From positions 39,246,001 to 39,310,000 of the forward strand of contig CM114271.1 in assembly GCA_050084515.1 (NCBI GenBank): DNA of 64,000 nt. The letters run 5' to 3'. Positions 36,416 through 46,749 of this stretch are shown piece after piece. Made by a program: the position numbers and the translations under genes. Position 1 is the stretch's first letter, and the number at the start of each line of letters is the position of its first letter. This DNA is from Blasia pusilla (Eukaryota > Marchantiophyta > Marchantiopsida > Blasiales). The notes beneath the pieces were generated by a model. It saw nothing but the letters and a program-made list of their open reading frames with translations. It was not told the origin of the DNA and did no database searches.

Positions 36416-37076
36416 CTAGAGTGATATATTATCGGTGAATACTCGAGTCGTGTGGAGCCCTAAATAATGCCGCCATTTCCTCAAGAAATGGACCACCGCG
36501 AACAACTCTTTCTCGTGAGTGGGCCATCTCCTTTCAGTATCGCTAAGCTTCTTGCTCTTGTATGCTACAAGTCTCCCTTCTTGCAACAACATTCCTGCAA
36601 CCGCGAAATCACTAGCATCGGTATGCACTTCGAAAGGTTTGTCAAACTCTAGCAGCTTCAATATTGGTTCCTGGGATAGAATCTGCTTCACTCGATTGTT
36701 CGTCTCATTAACTTCCTGGGTCCATGTCGTGTTGGCAAAATTTTCCGTCCAATCCGTGAGAGGTCTCACAATTCGCGGAAAGTTCTTCACATAAGTGCAA
36801 TAGAACAACACCGCACCTATGAACCTCCTCATCCCCTTCACGGTGGACGGCGGTTCCCATTCGACAATCGCTTTCACCTTCTCCATGTCCGGACTGATGC
36901 CATCTGCGCTAACCATGTGACCCAAGAATTTGATCTTGCTCAAACCAAATTCGCTCTTCTCCACATTCGCATACAGTTGATGTGCCCTTAGCTTCGACAA
37001 TACCGCTCTCACATGTCGAACGTGCTCCTCTAGGGACTTCAAATAGATAAGTATGTCATCAATATAGTTGATAACA
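36416..37076 (-). pseudogene. Reverse transcriptase (palm end onward) and RNase H of the L1 element
   Basis: The frame opens right after the L2 junction with INYIDDILIYLKSLEEHV, so the catalytic Asp pair is intact. It goes through KIKFLGHMVSADGI (RT thumb), the connection region, and VHTDASDFAVAGMLLQ with HEKELFAVV of RNase H. The fingers and N-terminal palm are absent. Confidence 0.8.
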
Positions 37077-37678
37077 TGTCAGCGATGTATATTCTATGAC
37101 GATGTGGATTCGCACGACAACCTGCTGAGGCCCCGATAAATATGAGAGAGAAGGTTTTTCCCTTCATTTCGGCTCATTTGGAGTCAAATTGAAGAACTTA
37201 CTATTTTAGGTAAGTACCATTTTGAGTATATGGTCTACTTTATATTTTGGGAAGTGACCCTTAACCTCCTAAATTAGGTCAAGGGCCAAGGAGGTAACTT
37301 GGGAGCATAGGTTATCATGGAGAGAGCTTGGGAGAGGGAGGGGTATACATCAAGGAGAGAGAGCTTGACTGCTTATTCTCTCTTTGTTGAACCTCTTGAC
37401 ACGAGGTGGTGGAGCTATGGTCCCTTGTCTTGTGAGTGTAATCCAAGCCTCTCATTAGGAGAGTGGGTTTGGTTTGACATTGAGAGAGACATGTGAGAGT
37501 GCACACATGTGAGAACTATGATGTTGTGAGAGAGATTTCACCTTATTTTACAAAGAGATATTTTGGTACTTATTGTCTCGTTGTTTGGATGCCATGAATT
37601 AGCATGGGATCGTGCGTGTTTGTGTGTGTCTTAAGTGACAGCGATGTATGTTGTGTGGCGATGTGTATGCGCATGACA
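37077..37678 (-). repeat. L2-family LTR-like repeat, uninterrupted, inverted
   Basis: This 602-bp segment runs from TGTCAGCGATG to GCGCATGACA. It is the reverse complement of the L2 sequence at 20820-21035 plus 25099-25546. No 5-bp target duplication is seen (left AACA-side, right GTCTC), so it is probably one end of a larger or rearranged element rather than a clean solo LTR. Confidence 0.65.
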
Positions 37679-38211
37679 GTCTCCTTGAAGATTTCATGAA
37701 ATGTGTGGAAACATTTATCATTGAAGGGGGCACGCAAGTGCACATAATTGTGGATGTGATTGACTTTAAGTTATGTTAAACAATTAATGAATCGGGGGTA
37801 GAACCTTGGGGGTGTAAATAGGCATTCCCTAACAAATGAGAATAGATTTAGCAAGGTGAGAGAACATTGAGTAGTCAGATTCCATGAATGGATGGTCCAA
37901 ATATAGCCTATCAACACAAAAACAACCACCTCAAACACCCATATTAGTACATATAAAGGTTTCAATGTTGATATGTTGCCCTCGTCAACGTTTGGATGCG
38001 CCGCCATCCAAAATTAAGTTGCTCCCTTTGAAGCCAAAAATTCAAGAACTAGTGAGTGGTATTGAGAAAACATAAACAACGGAGATACAACCTCCTCCAA
38101 AATTCATGGAAGTAAATATAAAGGTTCCATCCTTGGTCATTTCCGTCATTTGAAGTTAGGATGCACCGCATGCAGGTACTAAGGTCCTTACATATAGAAA
38201 CGCAAATACAT

Positions 38212-38253
38212 GAATTAGTGAATGGTGGTGAAATAACCACCATTCACTAATTC
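38212..38253. repeat. Perfect 18-bp inverted repeat (hairpin)
   Basis: The arm GAATTAGTGAATGGTGGT (38212-38229) and its exact reverse complement (38236-38253) are separated by six bases (GAAATA). It is not followed by a T run in the manner of a terminator, and it lies in gene-free DNA. Confidence 0.85.
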
Positions 38254-39929
38254 AAAATGTGAAAACCACGTATTCACTTTACCTATCAATAACATCTGAC
38301 ACACGTGCTATTCATGGAACAGAGCGGAGGAAAAGATTGATGAAAATACGTCACTCAAGTAAGGAGGAAATAATGATCTAGAAGCAACAAATCAAGTAAG
38401 TACGAGTTAAAAAAAGTAGTGGAACGTACTTTATTCCATGTCATATGCAGGCCACATGGAGTTTCATATCTCCCAAAATAGAGTCTCTTACTTTCAAGTT
38501 ACTATGTTGGAAGACATCATGAGTTCATTTAACGAAGCCAATGAAAAAAATGAATATCATCAAACGGGATTGAAATACAAACGTTAACGTTAATGCAACT
38601 TGTGGGATATTCACTTCAAGTTAATCTAGGATCAATGCGATAATAGGCATGGCCTATCTTAATCCACATACAACTTGATTTGTTCAATGTAGCCTAAATG
38701 AGTAATTCACGTTGAGCTTTTGCAAGGTTGCACAAAAATGGACTTGTCCGTCTCTTGGACAGACTTGTTTGAATAAGTCTAGACATTCCAAATTGGTCCC
38801 TTGCCCAAGTTATTTTGGGTATTTGGGTTTCCCGCGCAGATTTGGGAGGCAAGAACATATGCATGCTTAGAGAAAGCTATATATCATCTTGACTTATAGA
38901 AAGCCGTCTCCTCCAAATAATATAGGATAACCCCTATCATGTACAATATTGCTCCATCACCCCAATTGTTATAGGACTTGACATCAATCACTATCGCTTT
39001 GGCCTACACCTCTAACTCATTGATTAGATGTTCTCGTCTAATCCTCAACAATATCTCATGTTGGGTGATAAATTACATCATGATGGACCCATCCAATGAT
39101 GTCTAAATCTTGAAAGAAAATTTTTGAGCATTAGTCCGAGTTAGGCCCAAATTTGTGAATGGCGCCTTTCCCAACTTCATAGGCTAGAAGAGGACCATGG
39201 GTGTGGTACATGTTCCTCCCCCTCTAATCTACTTACCACATGCTCCTCTTGAGTATCACACGTGGTTGCCAAGATACTTAGCTATCCCATCTCTTGCCAT
39301 GCATGCACAACATCAACACTCATCCTCCGAGTGGTCTGATCGGGATCCATCGACAGAGTCCTAATTGCATCAAACAATCTAAATGATCGAGGGAGACATG
39401 TACGTCTATTGGACTCTTCTCTCTATAGATTCAACTCTATTATGGCTCCACATGTAACCATAGGGGTGGCCTCTATCTATAAGATCTTGCACATCCATCC
39501 ATGATCCTCTATAGCCCTACCTACTCCATATGATGTGGATGCCACTGACCCAACATTAGGAAATCTCAACCATTCTTGCAATGTCTTATTGTAATTGCTC
39601 TATTTGAGTGGCGATCATAGCCCCACTCGGAGTCACACCTAGGGTCTCCCTCAACCTGTGTAGGTGGTGGGCCTCTATCTTCTCTACGAGTCCACAAGGA
39701 TGAAATGTAATCATGACCTTGACCAATTAGAAGAACCACCTTGGATCCCAATTTTACCTAAGTGTCCAAAAAAATTGGAACTTCAAACCTCCATAAATTC
39801 TTCACATTTGTACCTTTGCACTTGTGCATTTTGTTGGGCTAGAGGGAACCTATCAAACCCTTTGGAGAGGGCCTATCTATTTTCGTTCCTTCCTCTCTAA
39901 ACATAGACTTAAAAGTCCTTTCCTTATGA

Positions 39930-40680
39930 AGTGACTCCTTGTTGAAAATTGATCCCTTTCTCTATGTGTGCAGCCTTTCTCATATTGAAAATTCAACCAT
40001 ATCTTTTGTCCTCCCTCTTGTTGAAAACTAAAGTTACTAAACATGGTAGAAAACTTTACTTATGAAGCCATCCCATAATAAAAATTTATCCCTTCCTATC
40101 TTCCCCTCACTTATTATAAATTCTCCAATTTCCCTTTGCTCTTCTATAAAATTGAACACTTAAAATTTTTTTCCTTATGAAGTCGTTTCTTGTTGAAAAT
40201 TTACAACTTCTATGCCCACTTCCCTTATTGAAAATTCAACTTTCTCTTGTTGAAAATTAAACATTAAAAAATCCCATTTTGAAAATTCATCCCTTTCTTT
40301 GCTCTTCCCTATTGAAAATTAAACCCTTTTAAAAAGGATATGAGTGAAGTCAGATTTTGTTGAAAAACTATCCACTTTCTTGTTCCCCTTATTGAACAAG
40401 TTTTCCCTTTCGGTGTTTCCTTCCTTTATTAACAATCGAATACTTATTCATTAATTCCGTGTAAAGCCTAAGCAAGTTCAAGATACGACGGATGTCTCTC
40501 AGCTATTGAAAATTTATTTATTTCTATTTCCCCTCCATTGTAAAAAATCCAACCTTATCTCTCTATCTTTATTTCTATTAAATAAAAAAAGAGGAAAAAC
40601 TAAAATCCATTCGTTTCTTTCACTTCTCCAATTGAAAATTAAAACCTATAAAAAGAATCCATGGGAATTTCTATTTTTGA
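39930..40680. repeat. Degenerate interspersed TTGAAAATT repeats
   Basis: Variants of 'ttattgaaaattcaac' or 'tgttgaaaattaaac' recur about ten times over 750 bp, each followed by a CT-rich stretch such as 'cctttctttgctcttccc'. Spacing varies from about 30 to 80 bp. It looks like a decayed tandem array. Confidence 0.6.
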
Positions 40681-41088
40681 GGGTTTTTCCCAAATTATCC
40701 CCTAAAGGGATTATAGTTTCTTATTTACAAATTTGAAACATTACGGTGAAAAATACCTATTTTGGATATTTTTCATATAACTTTTGGATTGTTATCGGAT
40801 GATTATGAGTAAGTGAAATCTGAAACAGAAACGAAAGTTTCCTGTAGAAAATCAAACACCTCTTCAAAAAATCGTGACGAAGTCTAAAACACAGAATGAG
40901 ACAATGGAGAAGAAATAATCAACTAATCCCAACAATTATCCTTGGGCCTAAACTCGACGTGCATCTTTTGTAGATTCTCCCAGCTGGCGACAGTTGCAAC
41001 CCGCGCTGCCGACTAGCTTCGGTCCGGCTCCTTCCCGTCCCTTGGCTACGGGATTGTTCCCCGTCCGATGCGTCCAGGGTGTCCCTCC

Positions 41089-41140
41089 TGCCGCCGTCGG
41101 AAGGATCCTGCCGCCATCGGACATCCTTCCGACGGCGGCA
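41089..41140. repeat. 18-bp inverted repeat upstream of the desiccation gene
   Basis: The arm TGCCGCCGTCGGAAGGAT (41089-41106) and its exact reverse complement (41123-41140) surround a 16-bp spacer that itself contains a related 'tgccgccatcgga'. Confidence 0.85.
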
Positions 41141-41243
41141 CTTGAAGTTCGCAAGAGAAAGGAGCAGAGACCCCACCCCCCGAAAGTCCCGAGCGCAGCC
41201 TAGTTGTCTCTTTCTCTCTGAGCCGAAGAGTCGGTCATAACCA

Positions 41244-41283
41244 GGTGGTTTTCTAATCTGAGCGGTGGTTTTCTAATCTGAGC
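41244..41283. repeat. 20-bp perfect tandem duplication
   Basis: The unit GGTGGTTTTCTAATCTGAGC occurs twice head to tail, about 480 bp upstream of the start codon of the desiccation-related gene. Confidence 0.9.
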
Positions 41284-41450
41284 ACGGATTCACGCACGTG
41301 AAATGAGAACCTCGTCAAAAGGCGCGAACCTTATGCGTCCCGTGTGGGAACAGGTGTAGTGGTACGCTGGATCGCAGAGAGTGGCGGAACAGGCGCGGTG
41401 CTCGGGAAGGGTGGCGCAGAGTGGCGCGTTGGCACGGCACAGTCCGCATG

Positions 41451-41458
41451 CACGTGGC
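41451..41458 (+). promoter_or_regulatory. ABRE/G-box (CACGTGGC)
   Basis: CACGTGGC is the strong form of the ABA-responsive element bound by bZIP factors of the ABF/ABI5 group. It lies about 300 bp upstream of the start codon of a desiccation-related gene. A second ACGT core (GCACGTGA) is at 41294, as expected of an ABRE plus coupling element. Function is inferred. Confidence 0.5.
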
Positions 41459-41756
41459 GTGGGATCGTAACCGCCACGGTCCTGGAAGTCCGAGCGCTCG
41501 CGCAATCGCCCGAGCTTCGGCACAACCTTCTTTCCCAACGCAGATCTCCGCACGGCTCTGCTTACGCTTACGGATGGAAGGAACTCGTCGCGATTCACGA
41601 TCCGTTTCACATACAGGTGCACTTGTTTGAATTGCATGAATCGGAAGGGGAAGGATCGGGAGCTCATTCGATCGGAAACACTTCCGCAATACTCTTGATC
41701 TGTGTGTAAATTGATTGCGGCAGAACTGCGAGAGGAAGAGATTTGAAACTGGAAGT

Positions 41757-44700
41757 ATGAGCTCTTTCAGATATTGTACGTCGGGTGTCCTCTTTTTAGT
41801 CGTGGTTGTGTTGCAAGCGATCGCGATTACAGCGATTGGAGCGCCGGGTGATGATCACCAGGGTAAGATATATGCGGACATGGACGTGAATGAAATGAGA
41901 GCAGAGTTGGAGCACAAATCACGGAACGAGTCTGCTAGCGAAACCTTCTTGGCAAGCACGGCCAATGCTTCGCTACCTCTTCCGGTGCCTGGTCGTCCGG
42001 TGAAAGGCAGGAAGCACGCAAAGGGAATTGGCTCAGTGCCTGGAGGGAGCGGGCGTACGAGGCACAAAGATATCCCTCTCCTATGTCCAGAACGGAAGCC
42101 ACATGGTCCGTTTACAAAACGGGACGTAGATCTGATCAATGTCGCCTTGAATGTTGAGTATCTGTCGGCAGAGTTTTTCTTGTACGGAGCCTATGGTCAT
42201 GGAGTTGACAAATATGATAACACGCTGAGTAAGGACGGGCCGCGCCCGTTCGGTGGCGAGAGAGCTGATCTCGGTCGCAGCCTAGCCACTCAAGTTGCGA
42301 AAGAGATCGGTTTCCAAGGAATGGAACACATAAGGTGCTCATCACTATCATTCTCTAACAGGAAGGGCACCGCCAACAAATTAATCAGCTGTCGCAAACA
42401 TCCTACACAGATGACGGTCGGATGGTGTATCACAACTCGTCCGTTTACAGCTTAGCTTTTCAGTTTGTGCCTCTAATTCCAGGATTCGTATGGACGTAGA
42501 TAACGAACGTAGCAGGGGTTGATCGATCTTCTATTCCCGTCTTCTGAATGATCGAGGGGAGAGCCAGATCGGGATACCGGGTGGCCTTTGTTTGTCTAAG
42601 AATAACACAATGTGGTGGTCGCATGATTCAGATAATCTGCAAACGAGACGCAAATTGGACGTAGGACCCGCCTTCGTATTCAGACTTGCGAGTCTAGTCA
42701 AGCCTCTACACAATTGTGATTGCCGTGGGACAGCTGATGAACGATCAATCTTTTACGCATCTGGACCGGTAGGAGGGACGTCGTTGATAATTGTCTTTTG
42801 AAATGGTTCAGCCATTTCATTAGCAATGAAAATCGCAAGGGATCTTTGCGATCACGGTCATAGTTTTCCCGCGAAACAAAGTGAGGAAGGGGTCCCAGAC
42901 CTTGGATTCTTCTAATTCGTGTCTCACATTCCAAAAAGCGGGAATACAACCGTAAGAGATCTGCGTCTTGGCAATCTCTTTCAGAGCGATAGCTCATGCT
43001 ACAAGTCACATCCAACATGCTTGAATTTTCATGCATAGAATGATTCATCAGCTATAATAGATGGACGCGAATAGCGACGCGCTTCCGAGGGTATCGTCGT
43101 CACGAGACTGTGTGTGCCTCACGTGTCCTTGAGTGGCTCTCGATCAGTCGTGGGATTTTTCCCGTACTCATAAATAGGACTCTAGAAATGAAGCCAGCGA
43201 CAGGCCCACTGCCCTGTGAGAAGGGCTAAATAACTTTGTCAAGATAAAGAGGGACTTGCATTTCGTCAATCCCATGAACCAACTCATGCCGGTGAGAACC
43301 TCGCGACCTCCTGCAAGATAGTCCTTCCTTTGGGTGAGAAAAGCGTGTCGCACTTCGCGAAGACACTAATGTGCATAGACGTTCAGAGAAATTGAAGTCA
43401 TATCTTTAGCTGAAGCATAACACACTCGCACATTCCTGTCTTCGGATTTAAACAATGAGCTGATCATAGAGATCACCTAGTTTGATCCTTTCCCTTTTTT
43501 TTTTGAAGCCCTTCCAAGACACATACGGGGAGTCCGAGCCCGAGAGACGTTGTGAGAAGCAAATTCACTCATTGATTTGTCTCGATAGCTCCGCGAGTAG
43601 TTGTTAACTTGTTCCTTGGTCACTGTGCGCTTGTCTTAGAGGGCACCACATCAATTCTGTCACCGCGCAATCCCGTGAATCAATGTAGGGATTGGGACCC
43701 GCACAAAACCAAGAAAGTTTGCCCACCCTGTGTCTGGTCCAGGCAGTTCGTCTAAGATCGGGCCGAACGATGAGGTCTCGCACGTACACTACGCCACCCA
43801 TGGCCAGAGGCGTCGGAGAATGTTTGAGTAACCTGAGCCTCGAGGCAGCCAGGCGGGACGCCAGCCCTGTGATTCACTTTATGACATCTTGTACATACAT
43901 AAATATAAGAGGGAAGGAGTAGCAACTCTCGTGGAAACAGTCGTTGTCACTTACGACTATTTCCTCGAGACACTGTAGTGATTCAAGCAACTTGCGAAGA
44001 GTCCAGACCTAGGAATACATGTTGCAACATCAATGTTGCTACTAGAAGGTGCCGGAGATGGAGGGGCCGCACAAGGCTCCTTGCTTGCGACAAATTAATT
44101 ATGTGAGCTCCTCGACGATCATGTTAATGACGTTCCAGCAGTGCACTAGCTGACGTGCACGTCATGTTCAGTGGTAAGCTCGAAAGAGCAGAGCCGGAAG
44201 AAGGTGTAGCTTCCTTGCACCTGGTCGGAGTGAAACAAGTCAGTTCTAAAGATAATCGCGGACCCATGCCTCTCTTTCTAGGCACTGCTGCTGCGCGTCA
44301 TCGGCCTACAGTATATAGGGTAGATATACTGTCATATGCAGGGAGGAAGGGCACAATCACGAGATTGTGAGATAGAGCGGGGTGATCTCGAGTGCGCGAA
44401 ATCTGTGTCGCTATGGCGTTTCTTTGTCCGGCACAAGGAGGAGCAGTACTCTTATTCCGAGCTTCCCCCTATTCAAGTGAAGTGGGGGGGAGGAAGTAAT
44501 TTTGGAACTGTCAATATAGGTCAGATACATTTACAGACGTGTTGAAGATCAGGTCACTGCCTTCGTCCTGTGCTTCCGCTGCCATCAAATCTTAAATCAT
44601 GAGGGTGGTTGTGAAGGAGACTGCAAAGGGGCGAAGAGAGAGAAATTTCTTATGAATGCTCAATATGCGGATAAATTCCACTCGGTCTTGTCCTAAATCG

Positions 44701-46749
44701 CTTGGATCCCAGAAACTGACCCATTTTACTGTTTTCATGCCCCCTTGGTATTGTCGTCTGACTACAAAATTCCCTTTCGACCCAAACAAACTCCATTACA
44801 GTAGGTAGGCAGTGGGCAATGTCCCATGTAGACCTAGAAAGTCAAGATAAGGGGATCGGACGATCGAAAATCAATTTTGTTAATGAAGGAAATAGAATAA
44901 AAATGTATGCACTTGAGAGGAGTGAGAACAACAAAGAAGATCCGTGTCTGCCGAGGTCAGTCAGGTTACCGTCCCTTCTATACTGGACCGCGTAATTGGT
45001 TGGAATACCAGGTCGATTCTTGAGAATGATAACTTGCAAATATTCAAGCTAAGAACTCTACAATCCACGATTTATTTATTTATTTATAATTAAGAACTCT
45101 ACACGAGTCATTAATCCCTACCATAACACATGAGCTGACAGCCTGATTCAACTAAAGATTCACATGTTTGAGGACTGGAAAGCTGTTCCTTCGAGTAAAG
45201 ATTCGATGTCGTCGAAATCATTAGGATAATTAGTTGGGCAGGCAGGTAGACACAAGAGACTGGTCCAACAATCGCGCGCTTGCAATGAACTACAGGACAA
45301 TTCAACGCGCATTGGGAGAAAGCGCAATTCCAAGGCCTCAGCTGAATATCAGTAAGGGTGTTTGGGCGAAGCTATTTTCTGACGCTCTGCAGACAGAGTT
45401 GGATCCACCCTTCAACCCTTACAACGACACAGTGAGCTTTCTGTTAGCAGCGGGTGTGGTGCCTTATGCAGCCTTGATGGGATATTTCGGCCAAACTCCG
45501 CACCTTTATGGCAGAGAAGCAAAGAAGGTACTAAACTTTCGACAACCTTTCCCTAAACCCGGAAACGCACGGGTCATGATGAACGAGTCCCTAAGAAACT
45601 TACGGTTGAGCTTCAAACTAGTCAAGAGTTCATCCATGATTTGCTTGGTGCTCAGAGCCTGCGATGTACAGTGTAAAAGAAGGATCGAAAACATACGTTT
45701 TTGAGCTTGTTGTTGACTGAGCAGTGTAGCTTTCTGGAAACCTCTGACAGATGCAGAGTGCACTGACTCTGTTGCAATTGGGTATCAGTAATTTGAAGTA
45801 AATTGTATTCTAACTGAGATAGTGAGGACCTGAGTGCTAGCAACCGGACGAAGGGAATCTCATGCGTTTAGTAGAGAGACGTACAAACTACACTGTATGC
45901 GGGTCCCTGAATGCACCACTTCCTGGTCATGTCGGCGTGTTGAAATTATATGTCCACGATCGTCACCGACCGTTCATCAGTTCTTCAAAAGGGAATTCAT
46001 AACCTTACCGCACTTCATCCATGCTTTTTAATGGAACCCATGATCATGACAGGTTGAGGGATCTGATTAGTACGAAAGCTACTGCTGTCCATTTTCATGT
46101 TGAATTTCTTAACGTTGCAGGATGTGTCTAAGATTGCTCGCAATCCATGCTGCTTTGGTCGCTAGCTAGCCAGCTATGCCTACTGGTGTCAAGTCATGAG
46201 TCAAGGGGAGAAAATTTTGGAGAAGTCCGAAAAGTTACGAGTTATCCATGACAATTTAAGTTCACAAAGTACTTCGCCGAAGAAAAATATATGACCAATG
46301 AATACTGAATCAAATCAGTACAGCATACATTCAGGGAGTAATAGATTAATAGAAAACTGTGTGAGTGAATGCAGCTGGTGGCTGGTCTATTGAGTGTTAT
46401 CTCAGCTCAGGATGCGATCTTGCGGACACTGCTCTATAACTACAGACGAACGGTCGTCCAACCATACAACCTCACAGTAGCTGACATCAGAGCCAAGATA
46501 TCAGCATATACCGCCAATCTGACCGGAACCGTCCATGACATAGGAGCTCCTGTGTCTGTGTATGATGGACTGGAACGCAAGCCCGTTAGTAGTATAGTCG
46601 CTGTTACGGGTGCAGACTCGTTACCTTTCAGTGTTTCGTCGAAGCAGCTGCTCGGCCTTTTCTACGCAACTGGTAATGCCTCTGTACCTGGTGCATTTTT
46701 CCCTTATGGAGCTGCGGGCAAGATTGCCGACATGTTCCTTCGGTCGTGA
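41757..46749 (+). CDS. PCC13-62: Secreted ferritin-like desiccation-related protein (PCC13-62 family)
   Basis: There are three exons: 41757-42334, 45296-45527, 46375-46749. Introns are GT-AG and the product is 394 aa. The start chosen gives MSSFRYCTSGVLFLVVVV, a clear signal peptide up to about residue 28. An in-frame ATG at 41715 would hide it. A basic/glycine linker follows, then the Ferritin_2-type domain from about residue 112: FTKRDVDLINVALNVEYLSA, then GFQGMEHIRTIQRALG. The latter is joined exactly over the first intron and carries the Glu and Glu-x-His type positions of a four-helix bundle. Family landmarks continue: FNPYNDTVSFLLAAGVVPY, LVAGLLSVISAQDAILRTLL, and the tail GNASVPGAFFPYGAAGKIA. 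Such proteins accumulate in drying tissue of resurrection plants, probably in the cell wall. Their catalytic role, if any, is unknown. The first intron (2.96 kb) is far longer than any other in the window. Confidence 0.88.
42335..45295 (+). other. Long first intron of the desiccation-related gene
   Basis: The intron is bounded by 'ataag|gtgctc' and 'ctacag|gacaat', and the phases agree (two bases plus one). I found no domain or repeat from the rest of the window in it. Small open frames on both strands look like chance. It could hold an enhancer or non-coding exons. Confidence 0.65.

Larger units (their letters stand above)
33109..37076 (-). mobile_element. 3' half of an L1 gypsy element (pol, PPT, LTR)
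   Basis: On the minus strand the order from high to low is reverse transcriptase from the Tyr-Ile-Asp-Asp box onward, RNase H, integrase with its C-terminal part, about 0.8 kb of non-coding DNA, the polypurine tract and the LTR. The upstream side is cut at 37076 by an inverted L2 repeat, exactly in front of the YIDD box. The gag half of the same family lies 5 kb further left and in the same orientation. One simple element therefore cannot account for both halves. Confidence 0.75.
37679..40900. other. AT-rich spacer without recognisable genes
   Basis: Small open frames (for example 37771-38007 and 39664-39900) match nothing I know. A perfect 18-bp inverted repeat lies at 38212-38253, and the TTGAAAATT-containing degenerate repeats begin near 39930. 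The rest is low-information AT-rich DNA, possibly old repeats. Confidence 0.5.
40901..41756 (+). promoter_or_regulatory. Promoter-like region of the desiccation-related gene
   Basis: An abrupt change from AT-rich to GC-rich DNA occurs near 40930. The region contains GCCGAC (41008-41013, a DRE/CRT core), CACGTGGC (41451-41458, a G-box type ABRE), GCACGTGA (41294-41301, ACGT core), an 18-bp inverted repeat (41089-41140) and a 20-bp tandem repeat (41244-41283). These fit a gene induced by abscisic acid or drying. That is inference from motif presence; the transcription start is unknown. Confidence 0.45.
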
